Assembly: GCF_963855985.1 (NCBI RefSeq)
Contig: NC_087106.1
Span: 14,586,012 to 14,650,011 of the forward strand
DNA length: 64,000 nt
Direction: 5' to 3'
From: Ostrinia nubilalis
Lineage: Eukaryota; Arthropoda; Insecta; Lepidoptera; Crambidae
In this document: positions 19,521 through 31,675 of the stretch, piece after piece
Layout: every line of letters starts with the position of its first letter
Numbering within the stretch: position 1 is the stretch's first letter
The notes under the pieces: generated by a model
What the model was told of the DNA's origin: nothing
The model's input: only the letters and a program-made list of their open reading frames with translations
Database searches by the model: none
Program-made: the position numbers and the translations under genes

Positions 19521-20654
19521 AACGGCTGAACCGACAAAAACATTAGAAAATTTACGAAAAAATTTAATAAAATAAAAATAATATATCCCGTACAAAATGT
19601 TCATGGATTGTGTTATTTTTATTAAATACCTTTACGCCTGAGCTAAATGACACCGACATCAAGGTTCATCAATTCAAGTTTAAAATAATAGGCAGTAATG
19701 TCATGAAAAAAGAGCTTCTATTCTGTATCTACTTATGCCCGTGTAATTTTGATCGGTGTCAAATCGGAGTTTTCGTGCGGGGTGCGCGGGTGTTTCGCGC
19801 GGCGTGAAGGTCAAACGCCCAAGGTCATTGAGGACTCTAATCGCCTTAACATACAAAATCCTCACATCCAAAGGGTGGCTCTTATGAAGCTCCATTATTA
19901 TTCACGAATAATAAAATATCCTGCTCTATACAGGGTGACTGGAACTGAACCCGCCATAGCTAATATGCGTATAGAGGAGGTCATTTGCTAATTATTGAAC
20001 CTTACTTTCTGTGACTAAAGTTTTATAGTTTAGAAGATAAGTCAATTTTTATACTTTTTTCAGATTTTTCCGAAATTTGACCTAAAAACTGCTTAAATTT
20101 TTTTTCTCGTGTGATTTCAACAGTTTTTTTTATTTGATATTAATATCGAATATGTCTTCATTCAAATAAAATAAATTTCTGATCCAGATAATGACTGAAT
20201 AGCTAGTTACGAGCCGCCAAAGTCTAACAAAAGTACAAACCACAATAAAAAATTCTACTTTGAATTCGATTGAAACAAAAATTAATGGTGATAATGGATT
20301 GCCAATAATCTTAAAAATATCTCTAGCTTCTCTCCTTTCCAATGATATATTACACGTTGTAATTAGATATTGAAAGGATGATGGGCACAAATGTATGGAA
20401 AGTGGTACCCGCTCCAATAGCCATAACCAATATATATTTCAAAAGGCCTTTAGATGTAGAAAAATGTCTGCTATGGGGCCAGTTCTAATTCACGTTTTGA
20501 AAGCAGTAATTCCACTAAGTATTATAAAGAAAGTATAACACAATCATCCATGTATACGAGTATGTACTATGACTACAATCTATTAATATAACTATAAGAA
20601 GCCTTGAAAAGGAAAGGATTATACCTACGATGAACTACCCAAGCTATTCGCTTT

Positions 20655-20806
20655 CATCATCATCATCATGATCATTTTAGCCATAAGACGTCCAGTTGAA
20701 CATAGGCCTCCCCCAATGATTTCCACAATGGCCGGTTGGTGGGGGCCTGCATACAGCGCCTTTCCGCTACCTTTATAAGGTCGTCGGTCTATCTTGTGGG
20801 TGGACT
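20655..20806 (-). mobile_element. RTE-type 3'-end fragment
   Basis: Same C-terminal RTE theme as at 12.3 kb on the minus strand: a DRPT-like start, the WGRPMF / SLGEAYVQ region and a (GAT)n tail seen here as (CAT)n at 20,655-20,668. It lies inside the TA-flanked composite element, so it is either a later insertion or captured sequence. Confidence 0.65.
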
Positions 20807-21140
20807 TATTGGGTCTTGTGGGTTTATTCGCTTTAGCAACCCATAATAAAACCCTTAAGAAATAATAAAACTCCAACCCTTTTATTAATAAAAGTTACAC
20901 CCTAGTGAACTCTGATTTAAATTGTCATTTGGTATGGAAATGTCATTTTAATCCAAGGTTCATCCTAGGTATAACTTTTTTTAAATAAGGGGGTAGTAGT
21001 TCTTCAAATAAAAACATTTATTTCACAATTATCTCTATCAATAATTATAGAGTTAAGGAAGGATGCTGGAGCAGTAAACCCTTCATGCCTCGCATAACCT
21101 AAGTATCATAAGATGGACACGTATGATGCTTCGGTAACAC

Positions 21141-21396
21141 AAAAAGTATGTTTATCTTCGAACGCAACCAGATTTGAGGCTGGTGGCCATAGTAAATGTT
21201 GTTCGTCTTGGTAAGACCTTTCAAATGACACTACACACATAACTATTGGAGCCGGGTACCATTTTGCAAAAAAGTATGTTTATCTTCGAACACAACCAGA
21301 TCTGAGGCTGGTGGCCATAGTAAAAGTTGTTCGTCTTGGTAAGACCTTTCAAACGACACTAGAAGCATATCTATTGGAGCCGGGTACCATTTTGCC
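21141..21396 (+). repeat. 128-bp tandem duplication
   Basis: Two adjacent copies of a 128-bp unit (starts at about 21,141 and 21,269) sharing AAAAAGTATGTTTATCTTCG and GAGCCGGGTACCATTTTGC, with about 8-10 differences. A diverged single inverted copy is recognisable in the left arm near 20,385-20,480 (GGTACCCGCTCCAATAG). Confidence 0.8.
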
Positions 21397-21409
21397 CATT
21401 GTCCTTTGT

Positions 21410-21652
21410 CAAAAATTCAAAATTTATGGAAGAAAATGGAGTAATAATACAAAAATTATCCATACAAAGTTGATTTTGAATTTTTTAAACTCTTTTCTTC
21501 ATAATGTGATTATTATTTTTAAAATCATTTTTCAAAAAACACATAAAAATAGTTATGAAAAGGAGTATAGCAGAAAATATGAGATATTTGAAGAAACTTT
21601 GTATGGATAATTTTCGTATTATTACTCCATTTTCTTCCATAAACTTTGAATT
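21410..21652. repeat. nested inverted repeat
   Basis: Arms of about 60 bp (21,410-21,472 and 21,594-21,652) are near-perfect reverse complements; both contain the GGAAGAAAATGGAGTAATAA motif. It has no counterpart in the left arm of the host element, so it was probably a later insertion into the right side. Confidence 0.7.
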
Positions 21653-22704
21653 TTTAATAAATTTCAGTATCTAATTACTACATGTGATATATCATTGGAA
21701 AGGAGAGAAGGTAGAGCTATTTTTAAGATCAATGGCAATCCATTATCACCATTAGTTTTTTTTTTAATCGAATTCGAACTTGAATTGTTTATCGTGGTTT
21801 GTACTTTTGTTGAACTTTGGCGGCTCGTAACTAGTTATTGAATCATTATCTAGATCTGAAATTTATTTTATTTGACTAAAGGTTTATTCGATATTAGTAT
21901 CAAATAAAAAAATCGGTTAAAATCATGCAAGAAAAAAAAATTAAGCAGTTTTTAGGTCAAATTTCGGAAAAATCTGAAAAAAGTATAAAAATTGACATAT
22001 CTCCTAAACTATAAAACTTTAGCCATAGAAAGTAAGGTTCAATAATAAGCAAATGACCTCCTCTATACGCGTATTAGCTATGGCGGGTTCAGTTCCAGTC
22101 ACCCTGTATAATGTTTTAATAAAATGCTCACTCGTATAATATGTTTTTGGTTACTTTTGGTTGTTTATGACTTTATAAGGGATGTCGGAGTATTTTAAAA
22201 GTTTCTTCAGGTCGGTACGTATCGTATATTTTACTGAAGTTATCAAGCTGCTTATTATTCTCGATGTTCCAGTCTAGGTCACGTTTAGTTGTTAAATTAA
22301 AATGCAAAACAGCTGCCTGAAGACGGATGGCGTTTCGTATTCGCGTGCCATTGTGCTGCTAAAATACAGTGTACCGCGAAAAGGAATTTCCTCGCGCAGT
22401 GGAAGGAGTCCACGGGCCGTGACACATTGGCTGTAGAATTGATTACGCTGAGGACATATTTTTATTTGAAAGAACATTTAGGTAAGTAGAATTTTGTAAC
22501 GTTGTTTATCAGGAACCGACTCTACATAATATAATAAAACACAAATACATTAATATAAAAAAAAACGCTTTACAAATCAAATGACTAAAGACGTTAAGAC
22601 AGAATGTTATGCCTGTCACTTTTATTGAAGATACTACATTAAATTGATGGTGATTTTTCAATCAATGGATATAACTTTTTAATGAGAAATAAAATTGGAC
22701 CAAC

Positions 22705-22800
22705 GATCTGGTGAAGGTCACGGAAAGTACTAAATGCGGACACATCGCATCTGGTCGTTGTGGAAATCCTTGGGGGAGGCCTTTATTCAGCCCCAATGTC
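22705..22800 (+). mobile_element. RTE-type fragment, degraded
   Basis: Reads DLVKVT, then, after a frame change, the WKSLGEAF-like region, on the plus strand. It is the same C-terminal theme as the other RTE tails but more decayed, with no clear tail. Confidence 0.5.
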
Positions 22801-25124
22801 CCAAGGCCCAATGTCCCAATTTTGAAAATGTTACTTAATTTTTCATGGATTCCGCGGAAACAAGTATTCCCGTAAACAGGTTTCAAGACGCCACGCGCCA
22901 TCGAGCTCAAAAGCAGGTTGTTCTACGACTTTGAAGTCGGTTTAAACGCCGCAAACGGGAACGTAGAGATACTGCAGTAGAACATTTTTCAGATCTCAAG
23001 TAAGTAATTGACTTGAACTCGGTGTTGTGTTGCCAACTGGATCCAAATATCATTCATGGCAAGTTGCCTTTTGGCCCGAACATGGTTCGACGCGCGGCTC
23101 AGCAGAGATTGTATCGGAGCCATGTCAGGCGCGAGGCTGCGGAGTGTTGACGCTCACCGCCGGCCGTAACGAGCGGCCGTCGTTATTGCCGCCATCCATC
23201 ATCGCGGTCGCCGACTCCGCAGACACCACCCACCCGCACCCACCCGCACCCCCGCCCCGCGCGCACACACGCGCCGTCTGCTCCTACTCGCACCTCATTC
23301 ACGGACCGCCTTTCACGGTGATCGCGATATCCTTAACGAATGATTGACACTTTTGCGCAAGGAAATTAATAGCTTCTGTAAGTTTTTTATGTACCGAATA
23401 AGCGAAAATTGCCTCCCTTGTCCGTTTATTGGCGTGGGTCAGCCTTCGAAGTAAGAGTAAATGGCCGAAAGTTTCCTTGTCATTCGACTTGAAATTCAAA
23501 TTGCGTACCTTCCTATCCAATACAAATATTTGAATACACCAAGTGTTTATGCAAGGTTTGTTAGTATGTTTGAATTATGTTATACATTCAATGATGAAAC
23601 ATTGTGATCATCGGGTAGCCGTGAGGCTCGCGATGTCGGCCGAGTGTCGCGGCGTGCACTGTCGATAACCTGCTCGGGCTGCAGCCGGCCGAGGTCGCCG
23701 GGGCGCCGACCCCGTGTCAAACGCGCCTACCCCTAATTAATTCATTCACGCCCGCCCGTGGACCCGATTGTGTGGAGCTACTCGCCGTAATTAAGCGATA
23801 ATAAATTACCGCCTAAGCAGCGTGATAACAAATCAAGTTACTTTTTGAATGAATCCCTGAAATGGAAGTCTATGTCCGGTGATGATTTATGAAAAATGAA
23901 TAGGTACGAGTACGAATCACAAAGAAGCAAATTGTATTCCCAGAATGAGAAGGGTTTTTTTTAAAGTGGAAACAATCACATTAGGTAGGTACAAGTACAC
24001 AGTTACGGTAAAAAAAAAGTTATAATGTCATCTTTCATCATGATCACTTTATCGCATTATTGCCACTGGTTTTGAAAGGAAACCGTTTACGAGGCGCATA
24101 CAATTTATTCAGTAACGTGCAATGTTTTCGAGTGCGTCTGCCAAAGTATCAGCTATATCAGTTCTGTCACTGCGCTATGTTGCAATAGTGTTGCAATCAC
24201 AGGCGATATACGAGTAGCACAGCGAGTGGCCGAGCGAGCTGGCGCGCACCCAAGTCCTGCCGGCGCGCACCCCGGCGCGCGCGCACTCAATGGGCGTCCA
24301 GCGCCTCATACACTATTGTAGATAGATAATACATAGTACATACACGCCTGTTTTCACCATTGGTGGTTTTGGAAACCTAGAAAATCGTGATTTATTTATA
24401 TTTTATCGGGTACTTACTTTATTTTTTGTGCTTTTGGTGTTGCTTAAAAATAAATAGGGTGGTGTATCCTAATAAAATATATTATATCCTATCACTAACA
24501 GTCTTGGTGTTAACAGTGGGATTTTAGCGCATGTGTTAGAAATAATAAGTATGTAATAAATGACGCATGCCACGCGACGATTATAGTTAGTTTACTTATT
24601 TGTACTCGGTGGGACACGGTGGAACTGACTGACCACAAATAATCCAATTATCGGGGCTATTCAGTAAACATTGCCTCGAGATGTAAATATGTACTTATTT
24701 ATTTTCCATGCGCGCGTGGCTACGGTTGCCGCAGCCCGCTCCAGCCTCTACTCGCTCGCTGAAAGCCTTATTTATGACCGAGCGGAGTACCGACCGAGTG
24801 TAAGCGACACAATATTTGCTGTGTTATCGCTACACGACACTTTGGTGAGTGGGATGTGTGTACCTACCTTACGGTCAACTACCTCTGTGTTGATATAGCC
24901 ACCTAAAAGGGAGTTGAGTATACTTACAAATAAAATCACTTGCCTAATGAAAATTAATCTACATAATTTATGAAATGAAATTTCTAAAATACAATAAAAC
25001 ATTTATGCAAAAAGCGTCGAAGTCGTGCAATAATTCGCGGTCAAATGTTATGAAATTCAACATAGAGCCCCATTTAAAGTAATAAAATACTAAAACAGCG
25101 GCCGTCTGATATAGTGTTTTGTAC

Positions 25125-25245
25125 AGGACTAAGCCAGAGGTCGCGGGTTCGATACCGCACACTACAAACATTTGTGTGCATGAACATACTCGTATCTGTT
25201 TGTATTGGTCTGGGTATATAATTTTGTTTATATCCATAATTAAAA
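25125..25245 (+). repeat. tRNA-derived SINE-like fragment
   Basis: Contains a pol III B-box (GGTTCGATACC at about 25,146) followed by the CATTTGTGTGCATGAACAT theme I recall downstream of tRNA heads in moth repeats. No complete tRNA fold is apparent, so this is not called as a tRNA gene. Confidence 0.45.
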
Positions 25246-25889
25246 CTAGCAACATTTGGTTCTTTATTCCCCTCCCAGCACTTGAGCTCGCGTCCACTGC
25301 AGCTGCGGTTCAACATTTGCGGCCGGGCGCACGGTGGTCCCGATTTAATAAAACATGGACATTGATGCTAGAGGCACGAAATTTTTTTTGATGGTTACTG
25401 CTATGGTAACTAATAAGGCAAAAAAATATTACAATCCTACGACGTCTATTTCGTAGTAAAAAAAAATATATACATATTTTTTATATGGAAGAAATTACGT
25501 TTCTGTCAATTTTTCGAAATTCTTTAACGATGTCAAGATGCCGATCACACATGTTATAAAACAAGTGATTCTGAGTATTTCATGCGAAGATACTTGTCAC
25601 TTATCTCTGCGTACTTTTGAGTTATCGAGGGTTGAAAAATCGATTTTTTTATATTAAATATTTCCACGAAAAATTGCCAAAATTATAATATGGTGTATAA
25701 GGGACACCTTTGATCACACATAACAACGACTCGCACTCGCGCGCGCTCGTATGCACCAGCTTTTAATAAAATAAAATAAAAAATTAAGGGAAATACTTAA
25801 TACAACGTTGTATGTATAGGTCCGCTGGCCGTCAAAAAGTAGCTTATACGAGAGGTTGCCCAATTTACAATATGTCCATCATTGATAAC

Positions 25890-26189
25890 TCACACAAATA
25901 TCATCTCTCTCTGAAGGATAACAAGTTTTTTTGTTTCCAGAAGCTTTTGATAGATTAAAAAAAAATTCTTTCTTTCTTTCTTTCTTTCTAATTCCTCCTC
26001 AGAATGATTTATAAGTGTTAGAGAGCGCCTCTTCTTCTGCAGTAGAAGAATTTTGCATAAATCTTCAAAAGGTTTTTTATTTATACCAGAAGTCGATGGT
26101 TGCACATCTACTTCCGCAGTCTCATCAACTGAAGCGTTTTCCTCAGTATTAACGTTGTCTATGCGTTGTGTTAACTCGGTAAAAAACAT
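25890..26189 (-). pseudogene. unrecognised ORF fragment, left copy
   Basis: 99 aa starting MFFTELTQRIDNVNTEENA. It matches the right copy for about 67 residues, then runs into the (TTTC)n tract (a Glu/Arg/Lys-rich tail). The acidic N-terminus followed by CKILLLQKKRRSLT is not a family I know. Probably a remnant of a gene carried by the parent transposon. Confidence 0.45.
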
Positions 26190-26433
26190 TGTTTAAATCT
26201 ATATTTTTACAATTCGGCCAGACCATTTCAGACTAAAATGACGAACGTATTGGCATTGAATTGTCTTCCGAAGATTTGAGTAATTATCAAATCATTAAGT
26301 CGTAATTTTACAAGAAATATATCAAAGATATGGTCTGCGTCCTGCAGAGCCCAAAAGACATTTTTGCACCAGAATTCGCATTGGCTAGACTCTGAAATTG
26401 TCTGGCCGAATTGTAAAAATATAGATTTAAACA

Positions 26434-26682
26434 ATGTTTTTTACCGAGTTAACACAACGCATAGACAACGTTAATACTGAGGAAAACGCTCCAGTTGATG
26501 AGACTGCGGAAGTAGATGTGCAACCATCGACTTTTAGTATAAATAAAAAACCTTTTGAAGATTTATGCAAAATTCTTCTTCTGCAGAAGAAGAGGCGCTC
26601 TCTAACACTTTTAGATCATTCTGAGGAGGAATTAGTTTACGCTTTATGTGCTAAACTGAAAGAATCTAACAAACGAAATTAG
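26434..26682 (+). CDS. unrecognised 82-aa ORF, right copy
   Basis: 82 aa with the same N-terminus as the inverted left copy, ending VYALCAKLKESNKRN. It differs at about five of the shared positions, two of them at STSGI/STFSI. It may be the less damaged copy of a short element-encoded protein or an exon of a larger transposase. The function is unknown. Confidence 0.4.
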   Translation: MFFTELTQRIDNVNTEENAPVDETAEVDVQPSTFSINKKPFEDLCKILLLQKKRRSLTLLDHSEEELVYALCAKLKESNKRN

Positions 26683-29600
26683 CGACTACCTATAACAAAG
26701 AACTGTTCCAAAACGAGGAACAGTGTAAAATAGTAGACAATTTTTTAACTTAAAACTGTGTCTACCTGAAGATAAACGTTAGCGCTAGTTACATCATGTA
26801 ATTTGTCAAAATGGCAATATCGCAATTTGAGATTCATTCTCGCTTCAGAGAGTATTTATGGGCTTCCATCCTATCAAGAGCATCTGGAAACAAAAAAAAC
26901 TTGTTATCCTTCAGAGAGAGACGATATTTGTGTGAGTTATCAATGATGGACATATTGTAAATTGGGCAACCTCTCGTATAAGCTACTTTTTGACGGCCAG
27001 CGGACCTATACATACAACGTTGTATTAAGTATTTCAGTTATTTTTTTTTATTTTAGTAAAAGTTGATGCATACGAGCGCGCGCGAGTGCGAGTCGTTGTT
27101 ATGTGTCATCAAAGGTGTCTCTTATACACCATATTGTAATTCTGGCAATTTTTCGTGGAAATGTTTAATATAAAAAAATCGATTTTTCAACCCTCGATAA
27201 CTCAAAAGTACGCAGAGATAAGTGACAAGTATCTTCGCATGAAATACTCAGAATCACTTGTTTTATAACATGTGTGATCGGCATCTTGACATCGTTAAAG
27301 AATTTCGAAAAATTGACAGAAACGTAATTTCTTCCATACAAAAAATATGTATATATTTTTTTTTACTACGAAATAGACGTCGTAGGATTGTAATATTTTT
27401 TTGCCTTATTAGTTATCATAGCAGTAACCATCAAAAAAATTTTCGTGCCTCTAGCATCAATGTCCATGTTTTATTAAATCGGGACCACTGTGGGGCGGGC
27501 CGGAGACGCGCCCGCATCCCGGCGGTGATCATCCGCAAACAACTAAACGCTCCCGACATTTGTTTGTCCAGCAAATTCCGATTACGAAAGTAAATAAATG
27601 ATTTCATTGGAAAATGTATTCCTCACTTGATACTACAATTTAATTTGATGTAAACGAGATAATCAAAATATAAATATCCAAGTCACTGAATTTAATTTTT
27701 AGTAACTACGACACTAATTCCAAAACAGTCAGCTAACACTCGTATATCGTAAGTACCTAGCCTACCTATATTTAATTAATTGTAAATAATTTTTAAATCT
27801 TAATTAAATAAAAAAGTTTCTTATGTGACTCTGTGTCCAAGATTCTGTCTAAAATCTCTCAAGATAAGTGTCACCTATTACAAAACAGGCATGAGCAAGT
27901 GCTCTGAACACTGTGTGAGATTGTGAATAATTTCGGGAAATAATGCGCATGGTGTGGATGTAATCTTCGGAGCGAGAGCTGCTCGCAGCACTCCGCGGTA
28001 ATAGCGCGCCATTATTCCGCGCGGGTAGCGGAAGCGCGGGCCGCGGGGCGCAAACACGTAGGATTTATATGAATCATTTTCTTTTGTGCGACAAAGATAA
28101 GGGACTACAATTCCTGGGTTGAACTTATACTCGTACCTAGGTTCGTACCTATGTCACTTGCCCAAAAATCTCTACCATATTCACGGTAATGTAAGTAATA
28201 AGGTACCAACAAATATGTATCATTATTTAAAAACACAATTATACCTATATCTACTTTACTCGTAAGTATAAGTAATACATATTACATATTACGTACCTAG
28301 TTTGTGAAAAATAATAAATTGGACTTTATATTACAGATATCAGACTTGTAATTCACGTATCCCTGTACATTAGTTGAAAGAGGGCTCCCCATCCTTTAAG
28401 TTTAGTTGACATCTCAGTAGCAAATACATAGTTTTGTTGACATCTAGGCTGCAGGATGTAGATCAGTCTCGACGAAAATGCATCCTTTAAGAGACTCTTA
28501 TAAATTATATGAATAGATTTATGTATATGAATGATAATTCATAAACCAACGAGGATATAAGGATACCATTCTTGCTCTACATGTTGCGTTATGGGCTTGG
28601 AATAAAAAATCAAGGTAAAACAAGTTACAAAACATTTTCAGACTAATTACTCGCAAAAAAGCTCATAAATGAAAGGTCGCGTTTTGATTATTTAGAAGTA
28701 CTTTACTAGTTTGTTTACATTTTGTTGAATCGCAATAAAATTAGTAACATCATCCACGTAATCGACCAAGGCTTTCCTCGCAACAGGAAAATTGTGAGAG
28801 CACCGGAACAGCGCGACCTCTGCAGCCTGGCGCGTGACGCAGCGGGCGCGCGGCCGGCCCTCGCGGTGCAGCGTGCAGCACACATCGCAAGTTATTTATA
28901 TGTATTATAATAATATTATACTCGTTTATTGGAATATTCCAAGCATGAAATTAAGTTACAAAGCAAAAATTTAAGAATAAAGGCTCGTATCAATCCTGTA
29001 TTGTAATATTTAACATTCATACAGTATCTTTGTGTCACCCACCCACCACATAGTCTGTGTAATACCGATGCGGTTTTATGTTGTTATGTCGAATAATAAA
29101 GGCGACAATAGCCCAGTAGTGGTCGGTGTCATACTAGTCGACTCGAGGTCCGAGAAACGAATTCGGTTCGCCGCATCAGCCGTGCCACATCTTAACTAGG
29201 TTTAGTTAGGGCGTGTAGAGTTCTCACTACTCTACATAAATAAATAAATAAAAATCTTACTCGGATATAAATTATCTAAAACGACCTCTGAGCTCTTGTC
29301 AAGAACCTAATTGGAGCCTAAACTATATTTGTTTATAAAGTTTAAGTATGAGATATAATGTGTGTTAAATACTGATTAACTGCATACTCGTTTAAAAATA
29401 AACAGCGATGATGCATCGCCTGCATGCAATTTCCCAGATAAGCTCAGGCACATTCCAATATGTATTCCAGTATTCAGCATCCTTCGGGCGCATTACATCT
29501 ACTGACGTCATTGATAATATCTCACAGCACATCTGCATTAATTATGTCAAGGCTGCGGCTTCTCCTATTTACTTGAGAAAACGAGAACTGAGGGCGAGTC

Positions 29601-30583
29601 TATTTCTGCACCAAAGTATAAATCAGTAGCACTATCAACAGTATCTCGTTGCAAGCGAACGGGCCGTCCCCGGACTCCCCGGGGCCCGCGGCGTAATCCC
29701 GGCGCGGCGCGGGGCGTTCGATGCGACTAATTGCCTCGTCCTCGCATCCCGTTTCTATAAATAGTGCCTCGCTCCCCCGCGCCCGCTGCACGCGACCCCG
29801 GCACCCCGCTCTATCGAACTCGATGCCTCTGTTGTTCCAGCATTTCCTGCGACCCTCGACGCCCGCGCCCGCTACAATAAACACGTTTAATAACAGCTCC
29901 ATAATTCACATTACAGGGAATTATCGTATAATTGATTTACTCGGTGCGAAAGACCACGATATTGTTAGCATGGCTATAAAGCTGCGTGTTGATTTACGCG
30001 GCCGCCCGACGGCGCAGGGCGGGCTGATGCCGCCCAGGGCTGTCCACGGGATTTTGTTGATCTAAACAAGAATATCAGCTGATGTGAAGTTTAGTGAATA
30101 TACATAATATTTTTCGGAACAGAGTCAATTTTTAAAAAATCAACGTACTTATTTAAGTAAATTACCTAAATGTAAGAGCCTCCCTATCAGTTACAAAAGT
30201 TATTTGTTTATTGTTAACATATTCAGTACACTTTGTTGACCACAACTTCTTTTATGTAGGTAATCTAGTTATGTACTTCATTTTCATAATTCTGTAACTT
30301 CATAATTATTATCTTTTGGTTGGATTATATTATACATCCTAGCTAGACTACATCTCACTTAACATCAGGTGCGATTGCGGTCAAATACCTACCTTGTCTT
30401 GCATAAAAAAAACATATTATTATGTTGAATACTCATTCAGTATTGATACTCAATTACTCTTTAATGAATACCATATTTTATGTGAAGTGTCAATTATTAT
30501 CAAATAATTTACAAGTTAGTACACAGCGTAGCCGTGTTCTGCTCCTCAGATTTTCCTCTCCTTTCCTTCCTCAGATATACATA

Positions 30584-30872
30584 TCTATACTAATATTATA
30601 AATCTATACTTCTATATTATACTATAATTATAAATGCGAAAGTAACTCTGTCTGTCCGTCTGTCTGTCTGTCCGTCTGTCTGTCTGTCTGTCTTGCTTTC
30701 ACGCCTAAACCACTGAACCGATTTTGATTAAATTTGGCATAGAGATAGTTTGAGTCCCGGGAAAGGATATAGGATAGTTTTTATCCCAGTTTTTGAAACA
30801 GGGACGCGCGCGATAATATTTTTCTGTGACAGACAAAATTCCACGCGGGCGAAGCCTCGGGCGGAAAGCTAG
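30584..30872 (+). mobile_element. non-autonomous Helitron (289 bp)
   Basis: Shows the full Helitron signature: inserted between A (30,583) and T (30,873), 5' TC (TCTATACTAATATTATAAA) and 3' CTAG preceded by a short GC hairpin (CGCGGGCGAAGCCTCGGGCG). The interior has a (TCTG)n tract and the moth-typical 'ACCACTGAACCGATTTTGAT' region. No Rep/helicase is present. Confidence 0.82.
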
Positions 30873-31524
30873 TATTTTAGTACTATTATTATGTATAACT
30901 TAATAAGGAATTGAAAATGTTGGCGGCCCTGGTAACATAATAACAATTAGTGGCGGCGCCCGCGGATTAGCGCGACGGGTTTATGTTCGGGGAGCACTCG
31001 GCGCCGCGTCGCGCGTGCGCCGGCGCCGGCCACAGCTGAGCCGCGTCATGATACGAGTACATTCCATTTCAAGTTTAGTTTTAGTTCTGTGCTAAAACAC
31101 GGATTTTGATGCAACTTGTACAAAACATTTTTTACAATAAGATTTATGGTTTTTGTGATAATTTTATTTATTTTTACGTAACTTATATTTTACTAATATT
31201 ATAATTATATATTTTATCACTCCTAAAATATTAACTAAAACATAGAAATTTTATTCCGAATCGAGCCACTTCTTGTAAACACTGAGCGCACTTTGAATCT
31301 ATTTCCGTGATCGAAGTTTGTTTTGTGCCTGACCATTTTGGTTCTACCCACAACTTCTACGATTTTCTTTAAATTCCATTTGTTATTATGTTCTTATAGT
31401 AAGGTTTTTGAATTTCATAATCAGAACAATGATCTTAAACCATTATTTACAAAATTTAGTAAAATGGACTCTACATAATTTAATTATACGCATTTCTCTA
31501 TTTCCAGACTGATGTTTGAATAGG

Positions 31525-31675
31525 CAGGGGAAGACCGCCTAAACGATGGATAGACGATATCCGGCAGCAGGCTGGAGTGAACTGGATGCGTGTGGCCAGG
31601 GACAGAAAACGGTGGAGGGTTGAAGAGGAGGCCTATGTTCGAAGGCGAACCCAAAGGCTGGCATAGATAGATAGT
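31525..31675 (+). mobile_element. RTE-type 3'-end fragment
   Basis: An in-frame C-terminus of an RTE-like ORF: GRPPKRWIDDIRQQAG, then RKRWRVEEEAYVRR and RLA-stop, finishing in a (GATA)n tail at 31,663-31,671. It is better preserved than the fragments at 12.3, 20.7 and 22.7 kb and belongs to a different subfamily (GATA rather than GAT tail). Confidence 0.75.

Larger units (their letters stand above)
19929..22108. mobile_element. 2.2-kb TA-flanked element with long inverted-repeat arms
   Basis: The ends are TACAGGGTGACTGGAAC and its complement, flanked by TA on both sides (19,927-19,928 and 22,109-22,110), as expected for a Tc1/mariner-type insertion. The strongly matching arms are about 19,929-20,370 and 21,665-22,108, and a weaker match continues inward to about 20,480 and 21,140. 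The interior holds an RTE fragment, a 128-bp tandem duplication and a second, smaller inverted repeat. There is no transposase ORF, so it is non-autonomous and composite. Confidence 0.8.
25330..27492. mobile_element. 2.16-kb palindromic element with duplicated internal ORF
   Basis: The ends CACGGTGGTCCCGAT and ATCGGGACCACTGTG are imperfect TIRs; GGGCG flanks both sides (25,325-25,329 and 27,493-27,497), a possible 5-bp target duplication. The outer arms of about 600 bp and inner arms of about 210 bp are nearly identical inverted copies around a 230-bp centre. The left arm lacks about 200 bp present on the right (26,690-26,880) and instead has a (TTTC)n tract near 25,970-25,990. No transposase is recognisable. 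The CAC(A/G)GTGG terminus is somewhat hAT-like, but an 8-bp duplication is not evident. Confidence 0.8.

Noticed and set aside
25125..25245. A functional tRNA gene
   Set aside because: Only a B-box-like part; no A-box or cloverleaf.
28692..28910. GC-rich short ORFs as host exons
   Set aside because: No splice-bounded conserved motif; composition explains the open frames.
29090..29230. tRNA-derived SINE (TAGCCCAGTAGTGG as A-box)
   Set aside because: The B-box is poor (CGGTTCGCCGC) and there is no clear end; too weak to list.
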